A DNA stretch of 64,000 nt from Pseudomonas libanensis (GTDB lineage: Bacteria; Pseudomonadota; Gammaproteobacteria; Pseudomonadales; Pseudomonadaceae). The stretch spans positions 1 to 64,000 of the forward strand of contig NZ_JYLH01000009.1 of NCBI RefSeq assembly GCF_001439685.1, written 5' to 3'. A model generated the notes under the pieces. That model ran no database searches and was not told the DNA's origin. It saw nothing but the letters and a program-made list of their open reading frames with translations. Below are positions 41,920 through 50,498 of this stretch, one piece after another; positions within the stretch are counted from its first letter, which is position 1, and every line of letters starts with the position of its first letter. Made by a program: the position numbers and the translations under genes.

Positions 41920-42390
41920 ATGATGGCCCGCTTTCTTGATCAGACCCTGTTTGCTGAGTTGGCCGAGAAAGCGGCCGCTAATCCCCGTGGCCGTCAGAAC
42001 GTCAACTTTCATGAGATGCAAGAGCCTTGTCATCGCATGGCAGTTGGCTTGCAGCCCAACACTTATGTGCAGCCTCATCGCCACCTGACCGCTGATAAAG
42101 CTGAAACCCTGCTGGTACTCAAAGGTCGCCTGGGCATCCTGATTTTCAGCGACACGGGCGAGGTGTTGAGCAAGCGTGTACTTCAGGCTGGAGGAGAGTG
42201 CCAGGGTGTTGACCTGTCGCCAGGCGTGTTCCATGGCCTGGTGGTGCTTGAGCCGGACAGCGTGATGTTTGAATGCAAGGCTGGCCCTTACCGTCCGGTT
42301 GGCGAAGGCGAACTGGCCACCTGGGCGCCCCGTGAAGGCGAGGCGGGTATGGCTGAGTATCATCGCTGGATGCTTGCCCAGTTCGATTAA
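41920..42390 (+). CDS. WbuC family cupin-fold protein
   Basis: 156 residues. The central cupin barrel has PHRHLTADKAETLLVLKGRLGI, giving possible metal ligands His-x-His and Glu, and the N-terminal MARFLDQTLFAELAEKAAANPRGRQNVNFHEM is WbuC-like. WbuC genes usually sit in O-antigen clusters with unknown function; here it directly follows hpt with no gap, so translation may be coupled. The start may be 41920 or 41923. Confidence 0.82.
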   Translation: MMARFLDQTLFAELAEKAAANPRGRQNVNFHEMQEPCHRMAVGLQPNTYVQPHRHLTADKAETLLVLKGRLGILIFSDTGEVLSKRVLQAGGECQGVDLSPGVFHGLVVLEPDSVMFECKAGPYRPVGEGELATWAPREGEAGMAEYHRWMLAQFD

Positions 42391-42407
42391 TCCACTGAGA
42401 TCCAAAT

Positions 42408-42430
42408 GTGGGAGGGGCGTTGCTTTCTCA
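42408..42430. repeat. Degenerate REP remnant
   Basis: TGTGGGAGGGGCGTTGCT resembles the left part of a GGGGG-type REP arm but decays afterwards and has no partner. It lies between the WbuC-like gene and the next small gene. Confidence 0.45.
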
Positions 42431-42501
42431 CCGCTTCCGAAGCCTGCGTGCCGCAGGTAGACTTCAAGCCCCGTGTAAATGTCTGCAGGCTGGAGTCGGT
42501 A

Positions 42502-42789
42502 ATGCGCAAAGATAAGAAACAGGTGATTGGTGACGAGATCGGTGACGAGCAGATCAAGTTGTTCCTGGACTTCGAGCCGGTTGATGCGACGTCGCCGTCC
42601 CTGCACAAACTGATCAAGGCCTATCGCGGCCTGCGTATCGACGACTTCGAACGGTTCCTGGGCTTTTTCAAAGAAGCAGGCTGGGACCTGGATGGCAAGG
42701 ACGAGCACGGCCAGACCTTCGTCGACCTGATCAAGGACCAGCGCAACGCCGCCGAATACATCGAGCTGATCGACAAAGCCCGCGGCTGA
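42502..42789 (+). CDS. Small conserved Pseudomonas protein (PA4642-like)
   Basis: 95 residues, acidic and helical, beginning MRKDKKQVIGDEIGDEQIKLF. I know of no assigned function. An ankyrin-like end (GWDLDGKDEHGQTFVDLIKDQRNAAEY) is suggestive but is only one repeat. GGAG seven bases before the ATG at 42502 fixes the start. An efficient terminator follows. Confidence 0.82.
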   Translation: MRKDKKQVIGDEIGDEQIKLFLDFEPVDATSPSLHKLIKAYRGLRIDDFERFLGFFKEAGWDLDGKDEHGQTFVDLIKDQRNAAEYIELIDKARG

Positions 42790-42801
42790 TTATCCGAGCC
42801 A

Positions 42802-42835
42802 CAAAAAAACGCCCCGAGGGGGCGTTTTTTTTTTT
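42802..42835. terminator. Bidirectional terminator
   Basis: CGCCCC and GGGGCG form a short stem flanked by seven A on the left and eleven T on the right, so it can end transcripts on both strands: the small gene on plus and mqo on minus. Confidence 0.9.
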
Positions 42836-42840
42836 GCGCT

Positions 42841-42887
42841 CGTTCCCACGCTCTGCGTGGGAATGCATCCTGCGACGCTCTGCGTCA
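42841..42887. repeat. Double-hairpin dispersed repeat
   Basis: TTCCCACGC-TCT-GCGTGGGAA (42843-42863) is followed by GACGC-TCT-GCGTC (42874-42886). This element, distinct from the REP families, is common between genes of fluorescent pseudomonads. It lies just beyond the mqo stop. Confidence 0.75.
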
Positions 42888-42892
42888 CGACC

Positions 42893-44401
42893 TCACGCGT
42901 AGCTTTCAGTCTCGTTGCTTTGCTCCACCAGTTCCAGGCTGATGTTGTTCTGCGTGTTGATCTTGCGATACAGCTCGGCATCGGTCTCCAGGATCTTTTC
43001 CCGAGCCGGGAAGATCTCGTGCAGCTTGGTCGCCCATTCACCGGCCGCTTTCTGCGGGAAGCAGCGCTCAATCAGTTCGAGCATGATCGACACGGTGACG
43101 GAGGCACCCGGAGACGCGCCCAACAGCGCCGCCAGTGAACCGTCCTTGGCCGCCACCAGCTCGGTGCCAAATTGCAGCACGCCGCCTTTCTTCGGGTCTT
43201 TCTTGATGATCTGCACCCGCTGGCCGGCCACTTCCAGGCGCCAGTCCTCGGCTTTCGCCTCAGGGTAGAAGCGGCGCAGGGATTCCAGACGCTGTTCCAT
43301 GGACTGGCGTACTTCGCTGACCAGGTACTTGGTCAGGTCCATGTTGTCGCGGGCCACGGCCAGCATCGGGCCGATGTTACCGGCACGAATCGACATCGGC
43401 AGGTCAAGGAACGAGCCGTGCTTGAGGAACTTGGTGGTGAAGCCGGCGTATGGCCCGAACAACAGGGATTTCTTGCCGTCCACTACGCGGGTGTCCAGGT
43501 GTGGCACCGACATCGGCGGCGAACCCACGGCTGCCTGGCTATACACCTTGGCCTGATGTTGCTTGACCACTTCCGGGTTATCGCAACGCAGCCACTGGCC
43601 GCTGACCGGGAAACCACCGAAGCCTTTGCTTTCTTCGATGCCCGAGGCTTGCAGCAGCGGCAACGCCGCACCACCGGCGCCAAGGAACACGAACTTGGCG
43701 TCGACGTCACGGCTGTTGCCGCTGTTGACGTCCTTGATACTCACGGTCCAGCCGGCGCCGTTGCGCTTGAGGCCGGTGACGCGCTTGCAGTATTTGACCT
43801 GGGCGTCCGGCGAACTGGTCAGGTGGCCAAGCAACTGATTGGTCAGTGCGCCAAAGTTGACGTCCGTACCGTTCATCACGCGAGTGGCGGCGATTTTTTC
43901 GTCGAGCGGGCGGCCCGGCATCATCAGCGGCATCCACTCGGCCATTTCGCTGCGGTCTTCGGTGTAGTGCATATCCGAAAACGCGTGATGCTGGCTGAGG
44001 GTCTCAAAGCGCTTCTTGAGGAAGGACACGCCTTTGTCGCCCTGGACGAAACTCAGGTGCGGAACCGGGCTGATGAACGACTTGGAGGAGCCAAAAGTGC
44101 CCTTCTTGGTCAGGTACGCCCAGAATTGCTTCGATACCTCGAACTGGGTGTTGATGTGCACGGCTTTCTTGATGTCGATGGAGCCATCGGCGGCCTGCGG
44201 CGTGTAGTTCAGCTCACACAGCCCGGCGTGGCCGGTACCGGCGTTGTTCCACGGGTTGGAACTCTCCGCGGCACCCGAATCCATCAGCTCAACGACTTCC
44301 AGCTTGAGGCCGGGGTCGAGCTCCTTGAGCAGTACGGCCAGGGTGGCACTCATGATGCCGGCCCCTACCAGTACTACGTCGACTGCTTCGTTATGCGCCA
44401 T
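42893..44401 (-). CDS. mqo: Malate:quinone oxidoreductase
   Basis: 502 residues. The FAD-binding N-terminus reads [22 protein letters not shown], and [20 protein letters not shown] follows. A membrane-associated flavoprotein that oxidises malate to oxaloacetate and reduces quinone, the main malate oxidation route in pseudomonads. GGAG lies nine bases before the ATG. Confidence 0.97.
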   Translation of the reverse strand: MAHNEAVDVVLVGAGIMSATLAVLLKELDPGLKLEVVELMDSGAAESSNPWNNAGTGHAGLCELNYTPQAADGSIDIKKAVHINTQFEVSKQFWAYLTKKGTFGSSKSFISPVPHLSFVQGDKGVSFLKKRFETLSQHHAFSDMHYTEDRSEMAEWMPLMMPGRPLDEKIAATRVMNGTDVNFGALTNQLLGHLTSSPDAQVKYCKRVTGLKRNGAGWTVSIKDVNSGNSRDVDAKFVFLGAGGAALPLLQASGIEESKGFGGFPVSGQWLRCDNPEVVKQHQAKVYSQAAVGSPPMSVPHLDTRVVDGKKSLLFGPYAGFTTKFLKHGSFLDLPMSIRAGNIGPMLAVARDNMDLTKYLVSEVRQSMEQRLESLRRFYPEAKAEDWRLEVAGQRVQIIKKDPKKGGVLQFGTELVAAKDGSLAALLGASPGASVTVSIMLELIERCFPQKAAGEWATKLHEIFPAREKILETDAELYRKINTQNNISLELVEQSNETESYA

Positions 44402-45126
44402 TTAACGCGTCTCCAAAATCTGCAGCACCAAATTGACGGCATGGCTGCCAGGAGTGACGGGGCGGTTCACGTGTTGCCCCAGGTTACCCATGGCCAGGAT
44501 CGCCATGTCCGTTTCGCAATTCTTTGCAACTTCAGCACACGCTTCCTGCCGGGCTAATCTGCCTATGAACGCATTCATGGGCGCCTGTGGCAATTCGACT
44601 TATGGTCAAAGCGTGCGATTCGTGCAACCAATCCGTAGCGGACAGGCTCAAGCTTCGGTTTTTGAAGAAGGCTCGATCCTGTGTAATTGGGCTGCCCCAG
44701 ACGCTGATGGTGCTTGTACAAACGCCAAACTATTCATTTGCTCGCCACACTCTTGTGAAGTTGTGAAAACCCGTTTTTTCACGCTCTTTTGAAGACGTGA
44801 ACCTCAAAAAAGGGCTGCCCAGCCTGGCACCTGGCCCGCAAACCTCTGCCGACATGCGGCAAAACGGGCAAACAACTCAAGTGGCCGAGCGCAATGGCAG
44901 CTCTGGCAGATTCGACAAAGACGGGTGGTTTGCAAAGGAAACAGCAAGCACGCCAGCTTCACTCGATCTGTGTGGGCGGCTCTCTGTGGGCGATTTTGGG
45001 GGCTAATGCCTGGGCATTAACGATGCTGCGAGGCCCGATCAGGAGACGTCCTTATAATCGGGGGGAGATTGTAGCGAAGAACGCCAAGGAAATGGGCGTG
45101 TTTTATGACTTTTATTAGCGCCTCGG
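44402..45126. other. Long region without a supported gene, upstream of mqo
   Basis: 725 bases. Possible elements are an imperfect hairpin GTGAAAA/TTTTCAC at 44763-44782 that continues into a bulged inverted repeat to 44813, a perfect palindrome TAATGCC-TG-GGCATTA at 45004-45019, and a perfect TATAAT at 45053-45058 (plus strand) with no clear -35. A 63-codon minus-strand frame abuts the mqo start but lacks a ribosome site. The region likely holds the mqo promoter and perhaps a small RNA. Confidence 0.4.
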
Positions 45127-45360
45127 TCAGGAGGCCAACACTTGCCGGTGCCGTGCGCGAAAAACCTGTGGGCTGACCCGGGCGCTGGCCGGCAGTGGGC
45201 GGTGCATCCAGCCCAGGTGAGTCTCTGTCACTTCGACCCAGCCTTCACCGACCGGCGGCAGGCTGCACTGCTTGAATGCCTGGCAATGGCCTTGGGCATC
45301 GAGCAGGGCGAAGTGGCGGTGACGGCTGTGTGACATGAACAGGGTCTTGAGAAGGCGCAT
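45127..45360 (-). CDS. Small conserved hypothetical protein
   Basis: 77 residues, beginning MRLLKTLFMSHSRHRHFALLDAQG with a basic, His-rich start and a Pro-rich end (WMHRPLPASARVSP). I recall similar unnamed proteins in other pseudomonads, which supports it being real. No domain is recognised. Start at 45360; a longer frame to 45408 is less likely. Confidence 0.65.
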   Translation of the reverse strand: MRLLKTLFMSHSRHRHFALLDAQGHCQAFKQCSLPPVGEGWVEVTETHLGWMHRPLPASARVSPQVFRARHRQVLAS

Positions 45361-45543
45361 GGCTGGGTACCTATTGCGTGACATGCTTGAAGGTTGCCAG
45401 TGTGGCATGACACTGGGGTGACGAATTTATGCGAATTTGTAATTTGCACCCTGCCTTCAGCCGCCGTTCAGGATCGCTGGTGAGTGGCGCGCGTGCACCG
45501 TTATACTGGCGGCCTGTCTGCACCTAGTCCTGGAGAAATGAGT

Positions 45544-46128
45544 ATGTTGCAACGCCTGTTGTTCGGTTTGATCACTGTGACCAGTTTGACCCTGGTTGGC
45601 TGCGCCAACAGCCCGCAACAACTCAGCCCGCAACCTAAAGTCACTGCGCCATTGGCCGCGGTAGGCCATGGCCAGCCGGTGTCGGTGCGGGTGGTAGACG
45701 GTCGCCCGTCGCCTACCCTGGGTTCGCGTGGCGGCCTGTACCCGGAGACTGCGCTGATTTCGGTGACCGGCCAGGACGTGCTGCCCAAGTTGCAGGCCCA
45801 GGCTGAAGCCGCCGTGCGCTTGCTGGGCTTTACCCCGACCAACTCCCCAGGCGTGCCGCAACTGACCGTGACCCTGGCCGAGCTGAAATATCAGTCGCCC
45901 AAGGAAGGCCTGTATGTGACCGAAGCGTCCATCGGTGCGACCTTCAAGTCCGACGTCAGCGCCGGCACCCGTCGCTACAGCGGCCGCTACGCCGCCTCGC
46001 TCAACCAGCGCTTCGGGATGTCGCCCAACCAGGAAACCAACACCAAGTTGGTCAGCGATGTGCTCAGTGATGCCTTGACCCGCCTGTTCAAGGACCCAAG
46101 CATCGGCCAATTGCTCAGCGCCCAATAA
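45544..46128 (+). CDS. YajG family lipoprotein
   Basis: 194 residues. The lipoprotein signal MLQRLLFGLITVTSLTLVGC has the lipobox cysteine at residue 20; the mature part is a two-layer domain with RVVDGRPSPTLGSRGGLYPE near its start. Function unknown. GGAG stands eight bases before the ATG at 45544; the ATG at 45538 would be too close. A terminator follows. Confidence 0.88.
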   Translation: MLQRLLFGLITVTSLTLVGCANSPQQLSPQPKVTAPLAAVGHGQPVSVRVVDGRPSPTLGSRGGLYPETALISVTGQDVLPKLQAQAEAAVRLLGFTPTNSPGVPQLTVTLAELKYQSPKEGLYVTEASIGATFKSDVSAGTRRYSGRYAASLNQRFGMSPNQETNTKLVSDVLSDALTRLFKDPSIGQLLSAQ

Positions 46129-46137
46129 GCTGTCCGC

Positions 46138-46171
46138 AAAAACCGGGCTCATCGCTGAGCCCGGTTTTTTT
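46138..46171 (+). terminator. Intrinsic terminator after the yajG-like gene
   Basis: AACCGGGCTCA and TGAGCCCGGTT form a perfect 11-bp stem with loop TCGC, followed by T residues. A-rich on the left, so it may also serve the minus-strand gene ending at 46186. Confidence 0.92.
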
Positions 46172-46185
46172 ATGCCTGCGATTGG

Positions 46186-46395
46186 TCATGCCGCAGTATC
46201 GACATAAAAGTCCAGCACACTCACACCGGTAAGCAAATCCAACTCCGGCAGGTCGGCATGCTGGTGCCCGCCGAGGGCGCAATACACCAGCCAGTGGCGG
46301 TCCTGGACATTGAACGCGAGGCTGCCGATCAGCGCCTCTTGCTCATCGCTTTGGGCGATCAGATACAGTCGGTCCTGGTTTTGCGCATGCAACAT
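46186..46395 (-). CDS. Small hypothetical protein
   Basis: 69 residues beginning MLHAQNQDRLYLIAQSDEQEALIGSL, mostly beta by appearance and acidic. No family recognised. GAGGAG at good spacing before the ATG and the convergent terminator at its end support a real gene. Confidence 0.65.
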   Translation of the reverse strand: MLHAQNQDRLYLIAQSDEQEALIGSLAFNVQDRHWLVYCALGGHQHADLPELDLLTGVSVLDFYVDTAA

Positions 46396-46577
46396 GACAA
46401 GCTCCTCAAGCGTCGAAGGGCAACAGGGTGGCTTGTTAAGGTGACGTTCAGGTGACGCTGTAAATTACTGGATACATTAGCCGTCAACGGGGAGGGAGTA
46501 TCAAAGGCGCAGGAGGCGACTATCGTTCAGCTTTGTATCTGGACTGATACCCGAACACTGATCCGCCGAGGTCTGCG

Positions 46578-46835
46578 ATGGCGCTGCCTGCACTGTTCAT
46601 CAATGCTGTTGCCCTATTGGTTGCCTGCTCGGGCGCCCTGGTGCTGTTCATCACCCGCCTGCACGCGCAACGCGCAATGGCCGACCTGGCCCTGCGCAGC
46701 GAAGAGCGCGCGATTGACCAGCCGATGCTTTTTTTGGACACGCGCACCGAACGGGCGCATCGCCAGGCTTACCGTGTGGGGTTCGCTGGTTTGGGATTGG
46801 CGCTGGCCCTGTCTTGGCTCAGCACCCACTTCTAA
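46578..46835 (+). CDS. Small membrane protein, unknown function
   Basis: 85 residues with two membrane segments (about 5-25 and 66-82) joined by a charged loop (RLHAQRAMADLALRSEERAI). The ends are hydrophobic, so an inner-membrane hairpin is likely. No family recognised. The ribosome site is weak (GAGG about ten bases upstream). Confidence 0.6.
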   Translation: MALPALFINAVALLVACSGALVLFITRLHAQRAMADLALRSEERAIDQPMLFLDTRTERAHRQAYRVGFAGLGLALALSWLSTHF

Positions 46836-46853
46836 TTCCACTGCAAAACCAAA

Positions 46854-46942
46854 TGTGGGAGCGGGCTTGCCCGCGAAGGCGGTGTATCAGCCACTGAATC
46901 TTTAACTGAACCACCGCTATCGCAGGCAAGCCAGCTCCCACA
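46854..46942. repeat. REPIN (GGAGCGGGCTTGCCCGCGAA type)
   Basis: Arms TGTGGGAGCGGGCTTGCCCG and CAGGCAAGCCAGCTCCCACA face each other with a few mismatches. It lies between the small membrane protein and the convergent acyltransferase gene. Confidence 0.9.
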
Positions 46943-47001
46943 CTGGTCATGTACGGGCCGCAGAATCAGCGCCTGCCACATATCCCCTGTGGGCTCATTT
47001 A

Positions 47002-48168
47002 TTACAGGGGGATCCCAGCCTTGACTCGGTATTGGTTGCGTACCGGCGTCGCATATTGCACCACCAGGTACGGGCGGTGTTCGGCCGGGCATTCGTTCAG
47101 GCGTCGCTCCCATTCCGCCTTGGCCTTGGCCAGCTCATCGGCCGGGAATACATCAGCGGCCTTGGGCACTTGCAGCTGCGGGTCGGCCTCACTCCACTGC
47201 GCGTACGCCAGGTAATGCACCGGGAACAGCCGGTAACCGCCGAGGATCTGTCGATCCATTTCCACTGCCAGCAGCTTGGTATCTTCGAAGCGCTCGGTGA
47301 TCGGCGGCGCAAAATTCACATGCACCCGGCCTTTGTAGCCGGTGATGCCCAGGGCAATGCTCACATCGTCCTCACCCGGTGCCTTGCTGTAGGTGCCGGT
47401 GGTGGCGCGGATATACAGCTCGCGGGCCTTGGCGGCATCGCAAGGGTCGTACTCGTAGCTGATGGACACCGGCGTCAGGTTCAACGACTGGATGACCTCG
47501 GCAAACGGCTCGTCCTTGCGGCTGACGTGGAACATCTTGAGAATCGCCGATTCAGTGCGGTCATCGCCATCCTTGGCCCGGCCTTCGGCCTGGGCAATCC
47601 AGATCGACTGGCAGTCGTTGCGGATCGAATGGTTGATATAGGCCGACAGCAGGTTATAGGCCGCCATCTTCTCCTTTCGCCCGGTAATCGAGCGGTGCAC
47701 GATGAAGCTCTTGTTCAAGCGCATCAGGTCGCTGACAAACGGCTTTTGCAGCAGGTTGTCACCGATGGCGATGCGTGGCGTCGGCAGGCCGGCGTGGTAC
47801 ACGGCATAGTTGACGAAGGCCGGGTCCATCACGATGTCGCGGTGGTTGGCCAAAAACAGATAGGCGGTGCCGGATTTGAGCTGTTCGACGCCGGTGTAGG
47901 TCACGCCGTCGGTCGCCCGGTCAATGGTGTGGTCGACGTAATACTCGACTTTGTCCTGCAGCGTGGCCACGGTGGTGACGCCGGCAAACTCGCGGCGCAA
48001 TTTGCGCGCGATCATCGGCTTGAGCAGCCAGCCCAGGGCGCCGGCAAAGCGCGGGAAGCGGAAGTGGGTCAGGATGTCCAGAAAGGCCTTGTCATTGAAC
48101 AGGCGCGCCAGCACTGCCGGGACTTCGCTGTCGTTGTAAGGTCGGATGGTATCGAATTCGCCCATCAT
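47002..48168 (-). CDS. PlsC-type glycerophospholipid acyltransferase
   Basis: 388 residues, longer than PlsC (about 250). The acyltransferase domain has motif I as LFLANHRDIVMDPAF (about 106-120), FIVHRSITGRKEK as the second block and WIAQAEGRAKDGDDRT as the EGxR-like third block. Motif I spaces His and Asp by five residues where HX4D is usual. The probable reaction is acyl transfer to a lysophospholipid or glycerol-3-P; the exact substrate is open. Two adjacent ATG codons (48168, 48165) are possible starts after AAGAGAG. Confidence 0.82.
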   Translation of the reverse strand: MMGEFDTIRPYNDSEVPAVLARLFNDKAFLDILTHFRFPRFAGALGWLLKPMIARKLRREFAGVTTVATLQDKVEYYVDHTIDRATDGVTYTGVEQLKSGTAYLFLANHRDIVMDPAFVNYAVYHAGLPTPRIAIGDNLLQKPFVSDLMRLNKSFIVHRSITGRKEKMAAYNLLSAYINHSIRNDCQSIWIAQAEGRAKDGDDRTESAILKMFHVSRKDEPFAEVIQSLNLTPVSISYEYDPCDAAKARELYIRATTGTYSKAPGEDDVSIALGITGYKGRVHVNFAPPITERFEDTKLLAVEMDRQILGGYRLFPVHYLAYAQWSEADPQLQVPKAADVFPADELAKAKAEWERRLNECPAEHRPYLVVQYATPVRNQYRVKAGIPL

Positions 48169-48297
48169 GCTCTCTTGTTAGAAACGGCTAGGGTAAGTAA
48201 AGGAAATAGCAGGAGCGGCGTGAGTAAACTGGCTCAGCCGGAAATAGCCCTGTAAATAGACCGGCGATTATACGCACAAGTCACCTTGGAGACTGCG

Positions 48298-48480
48298 ATG
48301 CTGGAAACTGCGCTGTACGATTGTCCTTATTGTGGCGAACCGGTCGAGACAACGGTGGATTTGTCTGGTGGTGACCAGACCTATATAGAAGACTGCCAAG
48401 TGTGTTGCCGGCCGATCACGTTCGACCTGCAAGTCCATGGTGACGAGTGGATGCTTGAAACCCGCAGCGAAAATGAATGA
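48298..48480 (+). CDS. CPXCG-motif cysteine-rich protein
   Basis: 60 residues with two cysteine pairs, CPYCGE (about 9-14) and CQVCCRPI, forming a zinc-ribbon-like fold. Function unknown. GGAG stands before the ATG at 48298. It ends 11 bases before the next gene. Confidence 0.88.
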   Translation: MLETALYDCPYCGEPVETTVDLSGGDQTYIEDCQVCCRPITFDLQVHGDEWMLETRSENE

Positions 48481-48491
48481 CAGGTACGCCC

Positions 48492-48752
48492 ATGCAGCGA
48501 ATCTATGAACCGGAAAACCTGATGGAAGGCGAGCTGCTGCAACAGATGCTTGCCAGCGAAGGCATCGAGGCGCACCTGGTAGGTCGCCATTTGCTCGGTG
48601 GCACCGGCGAACTGCCGATCTTCGGCTTGCTTGGGCTGGAGGTCGACAATGACCAGGCTGCCAACGCCCGCGAGCTGATTACCGCCTATATCGGTGCGCA
48701 ACCAGTGCCCGGCGACGAACCTGACAGCTTCCCCGACGTATTGGTCTGTTAG
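48492..48752 (+). CDS. DUF2007-type putative signal-transducing protein
   Basis: 86 residues, PII-like small alpha/beta fold by family, with MQRIYEPENLMEGELLQQML and GLLGLEVDNDQAANARELI. Such proteins are often paired with a CPXCG protein as here. Function unknown. The start at 48492 (MQRIYEPEN) is conserved. Confidence 0.85.
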   Translation: MQRIYEPENLMEGELLQQMLASEGIEAHLVGRHLLGGTGELPIFGLLGLEVDNDQAANARELITAYIGAQPVPGDEPDSFPDVLVC

Positions 48753-48789
48753 GCTGTCGGTCGGTTTACCCCAAGAGTCGTGTTGCCCC

Positions 48790-49410
48790 ATGTGTGGACG
48801 TTATGCCCTGTTTCGCTGGAACCCTGCCTTTGCTGCCTTGCCCGGCTTCCCTGCCGACCAGCAGGCCCAGTGGAACATCTCTCCCAATGATTCGGTGCTG
48901 ATCCAGCGCCTGAACGAAGGCCAGCTCACCCTGGCCCGTGCCCGTTGGGGCCTCACGCCGCCCTGGCTCACCGACCTTTCCCGCACCCCGGCCCACGCCC
49001 GCGCCGAAACCCTGGCCGAGCAACCGATGTTCCGCGAAGCCTTTCGCCAGCGCCGCTGCCTGCTGCCAGCCAACGGTTTCTACGAGTGGCGCGGCACCCA
49101 GCGCAAGCGTCCGTATTGGCTGACGCCGGGGGAGGGCTCCACACTGTTCTTTGCCGCGATCTGGGAAGCGTATCCGGTACAGGAACAGGTGTGGTTGAGT
49201 GCGGCGGTGGTCACCCAGGCGGCGCAGAGCCAGCGACGCCCGTTGATCCTGGATGCGGCGGGGCAGGCGGCGTGGCTCGACCCCGAGACGCCGCTGCATG
49301 TGTTGCAGGGCTTGCTGGCCGGTGAGCCCGCGGCATTACGCGAGCGCGTGCTGGCCAATATGGTCAATGATCCGAAGCTCAACGGGCCGGAGTGCCTGAC
49401 CCCGGCTTGA
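48790..49410 (+). CDS. SRAP (YedK/HMCES-like) protein with altered active site
   Basis: 206 residues. The catalytic Cys2 that crosslinks to abasic sites is present (MCGRYALF), as are R71 and E99 (PANGFYEWRG). Two usual residues are changed: the N of NARAE is H69 (PAHARAET), and the HxRMPxIL motif reads SQRRPLIL, so the histidine is Q148. YedK shields abasic ssDNA sites as a thiazolidine; this protein may still crosslink but reverse it poorly. GC-rich and in keeping with its neighbours. Confidence 0.87.
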   Translation: MCGRYALFRWNPAFAALPGFPADQQAQWNISPNDSVLIQRLNEGQLTLARARWGLTPPWLTDLSRTPAHARAETLAEQPMFREAFRQRRCLLPANGFYEWRGTQRKRPYWLTPGEGSTLFFAAIWEAYPVQEQVWLSAAVVTQAAQSQRRPLILDAAGQAAWLDPETPLHVLQGLLAGEPAALRERVLANMVNDPKLNGPECLTPA

Positions 49411-49537
49411 ACCGATGCCAGCCAGGTCATCTGCACCGTGGGATATGTCCGAAATTCAATGGTTAAATGTCTGATGTATCTGGCGCGGATACAAACGACC
49501 GCCTACGATACGCGCCATGTGTTCAGGGAGCGTGTTC

Positions 49538-50356
49538 ATGAAGAAGTCGTTGGTTGTAAGTGGTTTGGTTGCAGCGATGCTGCTGGCGGGTTGTCAGTCG
49601 GTTAATACCACCAGCGGCGGCGCCGTTGGGGTAGAGCGCAAGCAGTACATGTTCAGCATGCTGTCGAGCCAGGAAGTCGACCAGATGTATGCCCAGTCCT
49701 ACCAGCAGACCCTGGGTGAAGCCAGCGGCAAAGGGGTTCTGGACAAGACCAGCGCCAATGCCAAGCGCGTGCAGGCCATTGCCAAGCGCCTGATTGCCCA
49801 GGCACCCACCTTCCGTCCGGATGCGGCGCAATGGAACTGGGAAGTGAACCTGATCAAGAGCGACGAGATGAACGCCAACTGCGGGCCGGGCGGCAAGATC
49901 CTGGTGTACAGCGCGTTGATCGACAACCTCAAGCTCACCGATGACGAGTTGGCGGCGGTGATGGGCCATGAAATCGCCCACGCCTTGCGCGAACACGGGC
50001 GTGAAGCCATGTCCAAGGCCTATGGCATCGAGATGGCCAAGCAGGGCGCCGGGGCGATATTCGGTCTTGGCCAGGACAGCCTGGCATTGGCAGATACCGT
50101 GGCCAACTATGGCATGACCTTGCCCAACAGCCGCAGTAATGAGAACGAAGCGGACCTGATCGGCCTGGAGCTCTCGGCCCGTGCCGGCTACAACCCGAAC
50201 GCGGCGATCACCTTGTGGAACAAAATGGCCAAGGCTTCCGAAGGTGCCCCACCGGAGTTCATGAGCACTCACCCGGCTTCCGACAGCCGCATCGCTTCGT
50301 TGCAGGCAGCGATTCCGAAGGTGATGCCGCTGTACCAGCAGGCCAAGAAGTCCTGA
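49538..50356 (+). CDS. M48 family metallopeptidase lipoprotein (LoiP-like)
   Basis: 272 residues. Lipobox LLAGC with C19; zinc motif HEIAH at 144-148 and the third ligand in NENEADLIGLELSARAGY. It resembles E. coli LoiP/YcaL, outer-membrane-associated proteases for quality control. I start at 49538 (MKKSLVVSG), the signal peptide. Two REPINs follow. Confidence 0.9.
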   Translation: MKKSLVVSGLVAAMLLAGCQSVNTTSGGAVGVERKQYMFSMLSSQEVDQMYAQSYQQTLGEASGKGVLDKTSANAKRVQAIAKRLIAQAPTFRPDAAQWNWEVNLIKSDEMNANCGPGGKILVYSALIDNLKLTDDELAAVMGHEIAHALREHGREAMSKAYGIEMAKQGAGAIFGLGQDSLALADTVANYGMTLPNSRSNENEADLIGLELSARAGYNPNAAITLWNKMAKASEGAPPEFMSTHPASDSRIASLQAAIPKVMPLYQQAKKS

Positions 50357-50365
50357 TCGACGCCG

Positions 50366-50454
50366 TGTAGGAGCGAGCTTGCTCGCGAATGCGGTGTTTC
50401 AGTGACTCGTTCAGTGACTGACACCTCGCCTTCGCGGGCAAGCCCGCTCCCACA
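50366..50454. repeat. Hybrid REPIN
   Basis: The left arm TGTAGGAGCGAGCTTGCTCG is of one family and the right arm GCGGGCAAGCCCGCTCCCAC is of another. The inner sequence TTCAGTGACTGACAC is shared with the next REPIN. Confidence 0.88.
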
Positions 50455-50498
50455 GGGTTCTGTGCCAGGCGCTGATTCTGAGTGCAACACCCGACCAC

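Noticed and set aside
44402..44593. 63-codon minus-strand frame ending directly before mqo
   Set aside because: No ribosome site and no recognisable protein; mqo has its own GGAG inside it. Probably leader sequence.
45092..45118. Nine-codon frame MGVFYDFY after the TATAAT at 45053
   Set aside because: AAGGA is only one base from the ATG, too close to work; kept only as part of the unexplained gap.
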